Notes: generated by a model not told the origin, from the letters alone. A stretch of DNA of 64,000 bases from an uncultured Eubacterium sp. (GCA_910577225.1 CAJTMV010000007.1:62001-126000), one strand, 5' to 3'. Shown: positions 43,257 to 52,402, numbered from the stretch's first letter. Numbers and translations: made by a program.

Positions 43257-44798
43257 ATGAAGAGCAGGAAAACAGGCAGCATTACGATATATATGAGCCT
43301 GCTGCTGATGGTCGTAGCATCTTTACTGTTTACACTTCTGGAAGTATCCAGGTACCTGGCGCTTGAGATGACTGCAGTTATTAACAGTCAGAGCGTGACA
43401 GAATCTATGTTTGCAGAATATCATATTCCTGCATATCAGAATTATCATTTGTTTTTGATGGATAGCAGCTATGGCAGCGGACAACTGTTATTGTCAAAGG
43501 TAAATCAAAAAATGCAGGAATTAGGACAGGAAAATTTGAATCCTGCTGTGATTGGATTGGGCAGATATCATAATTTTTTGCAGATGGATGTGACAGACAG
43601 TAGCGTTGTACAGTATGAGCTGGCAACAGATCAGCATGCCGAACCTCTGCTGCGGCAGATTTCAAAATTGATGAAAAAAGAAATAGCGGCTGATCTTGCA
43701 GAAGCAGCGTACCAAAAGATAACGAATGTACAGGAAACAGGCGAGCAGGGGAAGAAAGCAGATCGATATCTGGACGGAGCGATCGATACGATTGGACAGG
43801 CCAAAGAAGAAAAGGAAAGAGAAAATCAGCAGCAGTTTCAAATGAGATCTTTCCGTACAGGTACCGATGAATCTGCTGGAAGTGAAGAGGATATTGAAAA
43901 TCCAATGGATCCGATCAAACAGGCAAAAAATTCTCCTTTGCTGGCGCAGATACTCTCAAAAGATACCAAAATTTCAGCAAAAGCTATTTCAAAACAGGAT
44001 GCTGTTGAGAAACGTGAGTTAAATGTAGGGAATTTTCAGGGAGAATCAGTTTCTGTAGTATCGGATAAGATTATGATTCTGCAGTATCTAAAAAAATATA
44101 TGTCAAATTACAAACAACAGAGAAATATCCCTCATGCATTAAATTATGAGCAGGAATATCTGTTGTTTGGCAAATCATCAGATGAAGAAAATCTGAAAAA
44201 AATGGCATCCCGACTGCTGCTTGTACGTGAAGGCATCAATTTTGCATATTTAATGACGGACCATGCAAAATGCGAAGAAGCCTTTGCCGCTGCTACAGCA
44301 ATCGCGGCAGCGGCAGGCATTCCGGCAGCCGTAAAAGCAATACAAATGGGTATTCTTGCTTCGTGGGCATATGCGGAGAGTATTGCAGAAATGAGAACAT
44401 TGTTTGAAGGCGGAATGGCTGCATCTGTAAAAACATCAGAAAACTGGACAGTCAGCCTTGCAGAAGCAGCGCTGGTTCCATTTCAGACTTCTGTAAAATC
44501 AAAAGAAGTACAAAAAGGATTGGATTATGAAGATTATTTACAGGCGTTTTTGGCAATAGAAAGTCTTAAAAAGATAGGAGAACGTCTGGCAAATTTACTG
44601 GAAAAAAATTTTCGATTGTATACCGGATATGATCAGATAAAGATGGATCATATGATCACAGCAATGGAAACAAGTCACCGGTATCAGGCGCGGCAGGTAT
44701 TTCTGACATTTGTAACGATTGCCCGTTTATCTAAAAAGGGCTATCAATATGAAACATTGTATCGATTTTCATATACGCCAGAGAAAGATTCTGAATAA
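43257..44798 (+). CDS. DUF5702-type Tad-locus protein (TadG-like position)
   Basis: An N-terminal pseudopilin-like segment (GSITIYMSLLLMVVASLLFT LLEVSR, quoted as GSITIYMSLLLMVVASLLFT then LLEVSR) anchors a 470-residue, mostly helical extracellular domain. The SITIYMSLLLMV start and the ARYLALEM-like block are typical of DUF5702 proteins in clostridial tad loci. It is probably a minor pilin or a pilus-base component. Starts 6 bases after the pilin stop. Confidence 0.65.
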   Translation: MKSRKTGSITIYMSLLLMVVASLLFTLLEVSRYLALEMTAVINSQSVTESMFAEYHIPAYQNYHLFLMDSSYGSGQLLLSKVNQKMQELGQENLNPAVIGLGRYHNFLQMDVTDSSVVQYELATDQHAEPLLRQISKLMKKEIAADLAEAAYQKITNVQETGEQGKKADRYLDGAIDTIGQAKEEKERENQQQFQMRSFRTGTDESAGSEEDIENPMDPIKQAKNSPLLAQILSKDTKISAKAISKQDAVEKRELNVGNFQGESVSVVSDKIMILQYLKKYMSNYKQQRNIPHALNYEQEYLLFGKSSDEENLKKMASRLLLVREGINFAYLMTDHAKCEEAFAAATAIAAAAGIPAAVKAIQMGILASWAYAESIAEMRTLFEGGMAASVKTSENWTVSLAEAALVPFQTSVKSKEVQKGLDYEDYLQAFLAIESLKKIGERLANLLEKNFRLYTGYDQIKMDHMITAMETSHRYQARQVFLTFVTIARLSKKGYQYETLYRFSYTPEKDSE

Positions 44799-44834
44799 TA
44801 GTGTGTATGTAAATGAATAAAGGCAGAAAGGTTT

Positions 44835-44879
44835 ATGAAAAGAAGAAAAGTAAGAGTTCACAAACAGAAAAAACAATAA
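44835..44879 (+). CDS. possible 14-residue basic peptide
   Basis: ATG at 44835 after AGGCAGAAAGG encodes MKRRKVRVHKQKKQ, nine basic residues of 14, between two tad genes. It may be a leader peptide or chance. Confidence 0.2.
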   Translation: MKRRKVRVHKQKKQ

Positions 44880-44908
44880 ACAGATATTAGAAAGGCAGGT
44901 GTATCAGG

Positions 44909-45859
44909 GTGTCCCTCAGTTGTAAGAATGACAGGAAGATTCGTAAAGACAAAATAAAATCTCTCTCAGACAGGATAAACAGTTATGTGCTTATAATACA
45001 GTCACTGCAAATAAACAGGGGGACAGCCCGATACACCTGCATAAAAACGGTGCTTACAATAGAAGCAGCTGTCGTACTGCCGTTTTTCGTTTGTTTTCTT
45101 GTATTCATTCTATATTTTTTCCGTATTTTACAGGTGCAGGCAGGGGTATCGCAGGCGCTGCAATATACAGGCAGACAGATAGCGGCAGAATACAATGTAC
45201 AGACTGCAGAAATAAAAGAAGACGATAGAGAAGAAAAAGATCATGGATCACTGGTGACCGATAAAGATAAAAAACATGGGAAAACAGATCTGGCTGCGTT
45301 ATTAAGAGCAAGATTGTTATTTGAAAAGCAGCTCAACAAGCTGAATTGCCCGGTAAATTATATTACCAATGGTACAGCAGGAATCAGTTTTTTACAGTCT
45401 GATTTTTCTCAAAATTATGTAGAATTAAAAGTAGTCTATCTTATGAAGCTGCCAGTGGCATTATTGGGAACTATTCGGTATCGTATTGTTCAGGAAGCAA
45501 AGTGTAGAAAATGGACAGGTTATGAACCTGGACAAGATACACATGAGGATGATTCCTGGCTTTATTATACGGAACATGGTAAGGTATATCATGCCAGCAG
45601 GTCTTGTACATATCTGGATCTATCTATTCGTGGAGTGACTTCGAAACAGGTGACCGGCATCAGAAATGAAAACGGCGGAAAATATCATAAATGCGAGCGG
45701 TGTGGAGACAAAATATCTGATCCTTCCATGGTATATATTACAGATTACGGAGAGCGTTATCACAGCAGCCTCACCTGCAGTGGCTTGAAACGAAGTATTT
45801 ATATGATTCGAAGGACAAAAGCTACAGCAAAGAAAATGTGCAGTAAATGCGGAATCTGA
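44909..45859 (+). CDS. TadE-like pseudopilin with two C-terminal Cys/His (zinc) motifs
   Basis: GTG 44909 start after a GAAAGGCAGG site. Residues 48-95 contain the TadE-like block VLTIEAAVVLPFFVCFLVFI. After a 120-residue linker there are two related repeats: VYHASRSCTYLDL ... YHKCERCGD, and RYHSSLTCSGLKR ... KMCSKCG. Each has Y-H-x4-C and a CxxC pair, like the Ada or nuclease-linked zinc motif. The combination of a minor pilin and surface-exposed zinc sites is unusual. Part of the tad operon. Confidence 0.65.
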   Translation: MSLSCKNDRKIRKDKIKSLSDRINSYVLIIQSLQINRGTARYTCIKTVLTIEAAVVLPFFVCFLVFILYFFRILQVQAGVSQALQYTGRQIAAEYNVQTAEIKEDDREEKDHGSLVTDKDKKHGKTDLAALLRARLLFEKQLNKLNCPVNYITNGTAGISFLQSDFSQNYVELKVVYLMKLPVALLGTIRYRIVQEAKCRKWTGYEPGQDTHEDDSWLYYTEHGKVYHASRSCTYLDLSIRGVTSKQVTGIRNENGGKYHKCERCGDKISDPSMVYITDYGERYHSSLTCSGLKRSIYMIRRTKATAKKMCSKCGI

Positions 45860-45963
45860 TATAAGCTGACAGGTTAAAGAAACTAATTTACGTAAAGCAT
45901 CTGGTTTACATAAACAATATGTTGCGGGTAGAAGATAAGGCAAGAGTCAGAAAGGGGGAACAT

Positions 45964-46389
45964 ATGATTGGATATGTATCGGTATTGGCAGTTCTGGGCA
46001 TTTGCAGTTATGAGGATATAAAAAACAGAAGTGTACATACAGGGTTACTGCTGCTATTTACCATAGAGGGAATATTACTTTGGGTATTTGCAGAGAAGCA
46101 TCCTGTTGTTGAGATTGTGCAGGCAATACTGCCAGGATTGTCGGTATTATTAGCTGCTTTTATTACAAAAGGAAGTATTGGAGAAGGAGATGGAGTAATC
46201 CTTTTAATCATAGGACTTTTGCTGGGAGGAGCCTGTGCATTAAGAATTTTTATGTATGCATTATTTTTTTGTGCCTGTTATGCAATATTTTTATTAATTA
46301 TCAGGAAAAAGAACAGAAAATATGAAATTGCTTTTGTGCCGTTTATGCTTTTGGCTTATATCGGAGAAGTAGCACTACAAAATTTATAA
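45964..46389 (+). CDS. second type IV prepilin peptidase (A24)
   Basis: 141 residues with catalytic Asp in CSYEDIKNRSV and the GxGD motif GEGDGVIL, and about five hydrophobic helices. ATG 45964 follows AAAGGGGG by 5 bases; frames upstream have no site. It probably processes TadE-like pseudopilins while the peptidase at 19358 handles Flp, or the reverse. Confidence 0.75.
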   Translation: MIGYVSVLAVLGICSYEDIKNRSVHTGLLLLFTIEGILLWVFAEKHPVVEIVQAILPGLSVLLAAFITKGSIGEGDGVILLIIGLLLGGACALRIFMYALFFCACYAIFLLIIRKKNRKYEIAFVPFMLLAYIGEVALQNL

Positions 46390-46390
46390 G

Positions 46391-46835
46391 ACTGCATATG
46401 GGCAAATACATAGAATTCATCAAGGTGAAAGAGATAAACAGCAGAGAAAACTGATAGGAATGGATGTAGATGAATAAATATAATTGTGTCACGGTAAAAG
46501 AAACAATGGAGTTGCAAACTGATAGAGATGAATATACAGGATTGCATCACAGTGAAAGAGATAAATAGTAAAACAAACTGATAGGAATGAATGCAGATGA
46601 ATATGCAGAATGGGATCACAGTGAAAGAGATAAATAATAAAGCAAACTGATAGGGATGAATATACAGGATTGCATCACAGTGAAAGAGATAAATAGTAAA
46701 GCAAACTGATAGGAATGAATAAATATAATTGTATCACGGTAAAAGAAACAAATAGAATTGCAAACTGATAGGGATGAATGTAGATGAGTAAACATAATTG
46801 TTTCAAAGTAAGAGAGATTGGAAAGATGAAAGCGA
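46391..46835 (+). repeat. degenerate tandem array ending in the next gene's 5' end
   Basis: ACTGATAG recurs at 46450, 46518, 46577, 46646, 46705 and 46764 (spacings 68, 59, 69, 59, 59), preceded by a more decayed unit at 46391. Each unit has GATAGG(A/G)ATGAAT, then a stretch like AATTGTATCACGGTAAAAGA or GGATTGCATCACAGTGAAAG. The last unit forms the ribosome site and first 10 codons of the TadE-like gene at 46784. So the array looks like repeated duplications of that gene's start. Confidence 0.8.
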
Positions 46836-47020
46836 GTCTGACAGTTGAGGCATCTGTTTTGATTCCATTTACTTTATTTATAATTGTTGGAGGAATCAAT
46901 CTGGGTTATGATTTATTTCGACAGGCGAGAAGTGCTTCAGAGATACATCAGGAATTAGACGAATTGAATCCGGTCGGGATAGTGCGAAAAAATACAATGA
47001 TCCAGGAATTTGGAAAATAA
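46784..47020 (+). CDS. small TadE-like pseudopilin
   Basis: 78 residues. ASLTVEASVLIPFTLFIIVG followed by GINLGYDLFRQAR is the TadE-type hydrophobic segment with Glu five residues after the likely cleavage region. Starting at 46784 puts a 14-residue head before MKASLTVEAS; ATG 46826 with GGAAAG just upstream is the other choice and would leave the array-derived part untranslated. Overlaps the repeat array. Probably a minor pilin. Confidence 0.65.
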   Translation: MSKHNCFKVREIGKMKASLTVEASVLIPFTLFIIVGGINLGYDLFRQARSASEIHQELDELNPVGIVRKNTMIQEFGK

Positions 47021-47037
47021 CGAGAGGAGGATATACA

Positions 47038-49215
47038 TTGCTGAAAGCAGAATATACCCGTAAAATTAATAACAGTATCCTCATAATTACACCAGAAAAG
47101 GATTTTGATACTGAAAAAGAGAGTATATCAATGTTTCAATACAATGAGATACCGTATTTTTTGAAGATGGGGACGCAGAGAAAAAATATAGAACTGCAGT
47201 TTTGCTATGATATAACGAGTCAGCGATCTTTAAATCAGCTGCTGGAATTTAAGTCTTTGGATTATACAATTTTACAGATGATCTTAGATTCTTTTGATCA
47301 GGCGTGCATGCAGATGGAAGATTTTATGCTTACAGAAAATGATATTATGATGAAACCGGAATATATTTTTGTAGATCATAATATGGAGCATGTTAGTTAT
47401 TGCTATTTGCCTGGATTTCAGTCAGATATTTGTGAACAGTTTAAAGATTTTATGGAATATCTGCTGCAGCATCTGAATCATAAAGATGAGCAGGCGATGC
47501 AGCTTGCCTATGGCGTTTATCAAAAGGTAACAGAGGAGAAGACTGCACTGCACAAAGTGCTTAGAGAACCGGACTTAATCAAAGAATATTGTGTCAGATC
47601 GGCAGTTAACAGCAAGTCGCTATTTGAAAAAACAGATGATGAAGACAAAATTTCTATAATGAATGGTATTGAAACAGATGAACAGCGTTCAGATAGTTGT
47701 GAAACAGATAAAATCGAATCGTATTCTGGTACGCGGCAGATACGAATCGATAGACAGTATTCCGGTATGCAGGATACACAACAAACGCAGCAAAATGCAG
47801 ATGTAAATAATGTCAAGAATTTGTATTTAAAGAGAGAAGTAAGCAATGGAAAGAATTTATACATGGAGCAGGAAGTAAACAGTGAAGAAAAAATCCGAAT
47901 GCAGAGAGGTATAGGCAGCGAAGAAAAAATCCAGGTGCAGAGAGAAAAAGGTAACAGAGAAAAAATTCAAAGGCAGAGAGAAACAGGTAACGGACAAAAT
48001 AATTTGATGAAGGAAGAATCAGGTGATGGGGAATATATTATGTATGTAAAAGAAAATAATCAACAATATACATGTATGGATGAAACCGGAAAACAGGATC
48101 GATATAAAAATGTAAATGATATTGAAAATTATAGACGAGATATGAACAGCAGGGTAAAAAATAAAAGTATCCAATATAAGGGAATGCAGGAAGTGGATAC
48201 AATTAGGGAATATAATCAGATGCAGGAAATGAAAAGAAGCAGGGAACATGAGCAGATGCAGGAAATAGAAAGGAACAGAAAATATGGGCAGATGCAGGAA
48301 ATGAAAAGAAACGGAGAACATGAACAAAGACAGGTAATGGGAAGAAGCAGGGAATATGAACAAAGACAGGCAGAAGATAAAAATAAAGAATATGAGCAGA
48401 TGCAGGCAGCTGGGATAAATATGCCATACAGGGGAATGCAGGAAACGGAGATAAATATGCCATACAGGAGAGTGCAGGAAACGGGGATAACTACACCATA
48501 CAGAAGAATGCAGGAAGAGGAAATAGATACCCAGGATGCGGATATGTGGGGAGAAGCAGATACCAGTATTGTAACAGGCAGCCGAAAATCTCAGAAACTG
48601 AAAAAGTGTATTGAGAAAGAAGGTTCTGTTTCAAAGACAGAAAACAGACAAGGCGGCAGAAAACTTAAAAACAGATTGAAAAAAGCTGAAAAGCTGCAAG
48701 ATCTGCGACAACAGGAAACAGAGTTTGGAATACATTCAGAAGATATACAGAAAAAGGAAACACTGCGCAGACAGGCAGCCGAAAAGTTAAAGAGTATGCT
48801 TATGAAAAAAATATATACAGACAGAATTAAAAATGAGAATGAAAATACAGTATTTGAAGCTGATGAGGAAGAACTGATGCAAAACAATCCGACCGTTTGT
48901 CTGATACAGGAAACGGATGAGATTTATAATCGATTTGTCTATCAGGGAGCAGATCGATCCAGAGATTTTAATTGCAGTCATGGGAAACTATTAATTGGAA
49001 GCGCTGCGGAAGAAAGCGATATTTGTATACCGTTTCCCATGATAAGCAGAGTGCATGCGGTAATACAGACAGATGAACAGGGAACTTTTTTAGAGGATAT
49101 GAACTCTACAAACGGTACACATGTGAATGGAGAGCTGCTGCAGTATCATGAAAGAAGAATGTTAAAAAAGGGAGATATTATCAGTCTTGCTGGAGAATGT
49201 TATAGTTTTCATTGA
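47038..49215 (+). CDS. DUF6382-FHA protein with long repetitive linker
   Basis: TTG 47038 lies 7 bases after GAGAGGAGG. Residues 1-180 match the N-terminal domain I know as DUF6382 (PYFLKMGTQRKNIELQFCYD, LLEFKSLDYTIL). Residues 200-560 are low-complexity, with repeats such as MQEMKRSREHEQMQEIER and NMPYRGMQET/NMPYRRVQET. The C-terminus (about 640-725) is an FHA domain with GSAAEESDICIPFPMISRVH and LEDMNSTNGTHVNG, containing the phospho-Thr-binding S-R-H and N-G residues. It should read threonine phosphorylation at the Tad machine; no kinase gene is in the window. Confidence 0.75.
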   Translation: MLKAEYTRKINNSILIITPEKDFDTEKESISMFQYNEIPYFLKMGTQRKNIELQFCYDITSQRSLNQLLEFKSLDYTILQMILDSFDQACMQMEDFMLTENDIMMKPEYIFVDHNMEHVSYCYLPGFQSDICEQFKDFMEYLLQHLNHKDEQAMQLAYGVYQKVTEEKTALHKVLREPDLIKEYCVRSAVNSKSLFEKTDDEDKISIMNGIETDEQRSDSCETDKIESYSGTRQIRIDRQYSGMQDTQQTQQNADVNNVKNLYLKREVSNGKNLYMEQEVNSEEKIRMQRGIGSEEKIQVQREKGNREKIQRQRETGNGQNNLMKEESGDGEYIMYVKENNQQYTCMDETGKQDRYKNVNDIENYRRDMNSRVKNKSIQYKGMQEVDTIREYNQMQEMKRSREHEQMQEIERNRKYGQMQEMKRNGEHEQRQVMGRSREYEQRQAEDKNKEYEQMQAAGINMPYRGMQETEINMPYRRVQETGITTPYRRMQEEEIDTQDADMWGEADTSIVTGSRKSQKLKKCIEKEGSVSKTENRQGGRKLKNRLKKAEKLQDLRQQETEFGIHSEDIQKKETLRRQAAEKLKSMLMKKIYTDRIKNENENTVFEADEEELMQNNPTVCLIQETDEIYNRFVYQGADRSRDFNCSHGKLLIGSAAEESDICIPFPMISRVHAVIQTDEQGTFLEDMNSTNGTHVNGELLQYHERRMLKKGDIISLAGECYSFH

Positions 49216-49274
49216 CAGCACTGTCTGAACGTGTTATGTTTTTCTCATCTAAATAGGATGGGATTGTATGATAA

Positions 49275-49853
49275 ATGGAGATACAGGAAAAACGGCCGAC
49301 GGTAAATATAATATTAGTCGTAATAAATGTGGCAGTCTGGTGTATTATGGAGCTGCTTGGGGATACTTTGGATGGGGTTTATATTGCAGATTATGGAGGA
49401 ATGTATCCGGAATTTGTAATGAATGGCGAGTGGTATCGTTTATTTACAGCAATGTTTTTACATTTTGGCGCGGAACATCTGGCAAATAATATGATTTTAT
49501 TAGCGGCGGCTGGGGGAAGATTAGAAGCCGCAGTAGGGCATTTTCGTTATTTACTGATTTATATTGGCGCTGGTCTTTTAGGAAATATAGTGTCATATTA
49601 TGAGATGATCTATACAAAAAATTATGCAGTATGTGCCGGCGCTTCTGGGGCAGTGTTTGGAATGATTGGCGCTCTGGTATGGGCAGCTATACGTGGAAAA
49701 GGAAAAATAGAGGGACTTACGACAAAAGGGCTGCTGTTCATGATTGCTTTATGTATGTATTATGGGATTACAACTGCGGGAGTGGATAACTGGGCACATG
49801 CAGGGGGTGTTGCAGGCGGATTTCTTTTGTGCATGCTTTTATACAGAAAGTAA
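49275..49853 (+). CDS. rhomboid-family intramembrane serine protease
   Basis: 192 residues, six hydrophobic helices. Motifs: FLHFGAEHLANNM (oxyanion His/Asn), GASGAVFG with the nucleophile Ser, and NWAHAGGVAGG with the catalytic His. It sits at the end of the tad operon 59 bases after the FHA gene and could cleave a pilin or TadE-like protein, although this is only suggested by position. Confidence 0.9.
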   Translation: MEIQEKRPTVNIILVVINVAVWCIMELLGDTLDGVYIADYGGMYPEFVMNGEWYRLFTAMFLHFGAEHLANNMILLAAAGGRLEAAVGHFRYLLIYIGAGLLGNIVSYYEMIYTKNYAVCAGASGAVFGMIGALVWAAIRGKGKIEGLTTKGLLFMIALCMYYGITTAGVDNWAHAGGVAGGFLLCMLLYRK

Positions 49854-49861
49854 CAGAATAC

Positions 49862-49890
49862 TTGAAATTATTTGAAAAAGTATATATACT
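49862..49890 (+). promoter_or_regulatory. sigma-A promoter of the flavodoxin-SCP2 gene
   Basis: TTGAAA (49862-49867), 17 bases, TATACT (49885-49890). Confidence 0.65.
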
Positions 49891-50041
49891 ATTTAAAATG
49901 AGAGAGAAAATTTTGAATTGTGAGAAATATCAGATCGAAACAAGAATTATTTAAGAAAATGTCAGGAATGTTTTTTTCGTTTATAGATGGGTATATTATT
50001 AACACGATGAATATTTTGAACATACAAATGAGAGGTAGTAT

Positions 50042-51043
50042 ATGAAAGTAAATATTTATTATGGCGGCAGAGGAGTATTGGATGATCCGTCATTATATGT
50101 AATTAATAAGATGCAGCAGGTACTGGAAGAATTACGCGTAACCGTGGAACGATATAATATATATGAACAGAAGAACAGTATTGCTACTTTGCCGCAGACA
50201 ATTAAGGAAGCGGATGGCATTATTCTTGCGACAACAGTGGAATGGCTTGGGATTGGCGGTTATATGCAGCAGTTCCTGGATTCCTGCTGGTTATACGGAG
50301 ATAAAGAAAAAATCAGTCAGACGTATATGCAGCCGGTAGTAATGTCAACGGCTTATGGTGAGCGGGAAGGTGAACTTACGCTTGCAAATGCATGGGAAAT
50401 GCTCGGCGGATTGCCATGTGCCGGTTTATGCGGATATGTGGCTGACTTGCTGACATTTGAAATGAATCAGGATTATTCGGTTATTATAGAAAAAAAGGCA
50501 GAAAATCTGTATCGAACGATTTCACAAAAAATGAAAAGTCTGCCAAATAGCAATCAGGCGGTGACAAAAACAGTACTTCGGACACAGGATCTTGGCCTCA
50601 CCCCACAGGAAAGCGAGCAATTATCGAAATATGTATCGGATGATACATATGTAAAAAAACAAAAAGAAGACATTGAAGAACTGGCAAATAAATTCAAGGG
50701 ATTACTGGATAAGGATAAACTGGATGAAGACGAACCTGCAGTGCCGTATATAGAAGATTTGGAGACACATTTCAGACCACAGGCTGATTTCAAGGCAAAA
50801 TATTTATTTATTATCGATGGAAAGAGAAAACCATTAACGATTGAAGTCAATCAGGATGAACTAAAATGCAGTTATGGGAAACAGGATGGTGTGGATGTTT
50901 ACGCAAAAATGACAACAGATGTATTGGAGCGCATTATAGCTGGAAAAATGACGTTTCAGCGTGCATTTATGACAGGCGAATTAACTGCAAAAGGAAATTT
51001 TAAGACGTTGCGGATGCTGGATGATATTTTTAATTTTGGATAG
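50042..51043 (+). CDS. NAD(P)H-oxidoreductase/flavodoxin-like protein fused to SCP2 domain
   Basis: Residues 1-175 are flavodoxin-fold (VNIYYGGRGVLDDPSLYVI, IILATTVEWLGIGGYMQQFL, MSTAYGEREGELTLANAWEM). Residues 235-333 are an SCP2-like lipid-binding domain (LFIIDGKRKPLTIEV, TTDVLERIIAGKMTFQRAFM). A Lys/Glu-rich linker joins them. The fusion suggests redox work on a hydrophobic substrate. The substrate is unknown. It starts after GAGAGGTAGTAT. Confidence 0.7.
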   Translation: MKVNIYYGGRGVLDDPSLYVINKMQQVLEELRVTVERYNIYEQKNSIATLPQTIKEADGIILATTVEWLGIGGYMQQFLDSCWLYGDKEKISQTYMQPVVMSTAYGEREGELTLANAWEMLGGLPCAGLCGYVADLLTFEMNQDYSVIIEKKAENLYRTISQKMKSLPNSNQAVTKTVLRTQDLGLTPQESEQLSKYVSDDTYVKKQKEDIEELANKFKGLLDKDKLDEDEPAVPYIEDLETHFRPQADFKAKYLFIIDGKRKPLTIEVNQDELKCSYGKQDGVDVYAKMTTDVLERIIAGKMTFQRAFMTGELTAKGNFKTLRMLDDIFNFG

Positions 51044-51060
51044 CAGCTTATAATCATGTC

Positions 51061-51097
51061 TATCCTGCTGTCAGAAAATCTTTCTGGCAGCAGGATA
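51061..51097. terminator. long hairpin between convergent genes
   Basis: TATCCTGCTG-T-CAGAAA (51061-51077) pairs with TTTCTG-G-CAGCAGGATA across a 3-base loop, about 17 base pairs. No long T-run on either side; probably a bidirectional terminator. Confidence 0.6.
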
Positions 51098-51136
51098 AAT
51101 ACGTTACAGTTGGCTGAAAGCATGCAGGGATCAGTT

Positions 51137-51766
51137 TTACAATACAGGAAGGGTGATTGTAAATGTGCAACCTTCACCCGGATGATTATTCAGAATAAGA
51201 GTACCCTGATGAGATTTAATAATTTGCCTGGCGATAGCGAGTCCAAGTCCGGTACCATGTTCTTTTGAAGTCGTAAACAGTTCAAATACTTTATCTTCCA
51301 GCGCTAAAGGAATACCGCCGCCGCAGTCTGTAATGATGAGTTGTATTCCCGTGTTTTCAGTTTTTGTTGTAATTGTAATGTATTTAGATTCGGCTTCTGC
51401 CGAATTTTTAAGCAGGTTTAAAATCGCTTGTTTTAATTTGATATGATCAGCATTAATAAATGGAAGATGCTGGTCCAGCTGTAAATTCCATTGCAGGTCA
51501 GAATAAGTGTCTTTCATTAATCGACAAATATCTTCTAAAAGAGAATTTACATCTAAAAATTCTTTTTGAAGCTGTTCCGTGCTGCCTGACTGTGATATTT
51601 CCAGAACCATGTTTTTCAAATAAGTAATTTCATGTTTAATGTTATTCCAGTATGGTTCTGTATCCAATTGCGGACATTTTGTGTTTAATAGCTGTGCAGA
51701 GCTGTTGATTAAAGTAACGGTATTTTTGATTTCATGAAAAATATGTTGATAATCCAATGAATTCAT
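51137..51766 (-). CDS. small soluble histidine kinase
   Basis: 209 residues with no sensor or membrane segment. H box FHEIKNTVTLINSS with His11, N box KQAILNLLKNSAEAES, G1 ITDCGGGIP, G2 EHGTGLGLAIAR. It starts after AGGGGGGCATCAAA. It is only the dimerisation/phosphotransfer and ATPase core, with no partner regulator next to it; in spore formers such orphan kinases can feed Spo0A. An anti-sigma or Spo0B-like role is also possible. Confidence 0.75.
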   Translation of the reverse strand: MNSLDYQHIFHEIKNTVTLINSSAQLLNTKCPQLDTEPYWNNIKHEITYLKNMVLEISQSGSTEQLQKEFLDVNSLLEDICRLMKDTYSDLQWNLQLDQHLPFINADHIKLKQAILNLLKNSAEAESKYITITTKTENTGIQLIITDCGGGIPLALEDKVFELFTTSKEHGTGLGLAIARQIIKSHQGTLILNNHPGEGCTFTITLPVL

Positions 51767-51800
51767 TTTGATGCCCCCCTATACGAAATATATTTTGTTA

Positions 51801-51829
51801 ATTCTAGCATTTTTCACTTTTTATTACAA
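51801..51829 (-). promoter_or_regulatory. sigma-A promoter of the histidine kinase gene
   Basis: On the minus strand TTGTAA (51829-51824), 17 bases, TAGAAT (51806-51801). Confidence 0.65.
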
Positions 51830-51877
51830 TGATAAATTGGATGATGCAAAGTAAAAAAATAAAAAAGGAGAGAAAAA

Positions 51878-52300
51878 ATGAGAGATGAAAATTGTATTTT
51901 TTGTAAAATTATCGCTGGAGAGATTCCTTCCAGAACGATTTATGAAGATGAAGATTTCAAGGTAATTCTGGATGCAAATCCTGCGTCAAAAGGACATGCG
52001 TTAATATTGCCGAAAGAGCACTGTGCAAATATTTATGAGATCAGCGAAGAACTGCTGTCAAAGGCTGTAAAGCTGGCAAAGAAACTGGCCGCGCATATGA
52101 CGAAGCTGTTAAACTGTGACGGATTCAATTTGCTGCAGAATAATGGAGAGGTGGCAGGACAGACGGTTTTTCATTTTCATATGCATCTGATTCCAAGGTA
52201 TGTGGGTATGAAAAACAAAGATTTACTGAACTGGACGCATGAAGAGTTTACGGACAGTGAACAGGATGAAATCTGTGAGAAATTAAAGATGAACTCCTAA
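51878..52300 (+). CDS. HIT-family nucleotide-binding hydrolase
   Basis: 140 residues with CIFCKIIAGEIPSRTIYED at the start, the CxxC zinc pair, ALILPKEH, and the histidine triad HFHMHLIPRY. Cleaves AMP-linked conjugates such as AMP-lysine or Ap4A. ATG after AAAAGGAGAGAAAA. Not near other genes of a clear pathway. Confidence 0.92.
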   Translation: MRDENCIFCKIIAGEIPSRTIYEDEDFKVILDANPASKGHALILPKEHCANIYEISEELLSKAVKLAKKLAAHMTKLLNCDGFNLLQNNGEVAGQTVFHFHMHLIPRYVGMKNKDLLNWTHEEFTDSEQDEICEKLKMNS

Positions 52301-52349
52301 TGTTTTGGAGAACAGAGATAGATTAAAAAAGATATTTCTAAAAGCTATG

Positions 52350-52393
52350 CGCAAAAAATGCAGGAGCGTATGTATGAACCTTACACGCTCCTG
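52350..52393 (-). terminator. intrinsic terminator of murG (minus strand)
   Basis: CAGGAGCGT (52361-52369) pairs with ACGCTCCTG (52385-52393); read on the minus strand it is followed by CATTTTTTG. Confidence 0.8.
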
Positions 52394-52402
52394 TCAAACC
52401 TG

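Noticed and set aside
46391..46835. Repeat array taken as CRISPR or as minus-strand genes
   Set aside because: Units merge without spacers and differ by substitutions; the minus-strand open frames are hydrophobic by-products of the A-rich repeats with no ribosome sites.
49268..49489. Alternative frame at the rhomboid start
   Set aside because: It is out of frame with all rhomboid motifs and has no coding features of its own.
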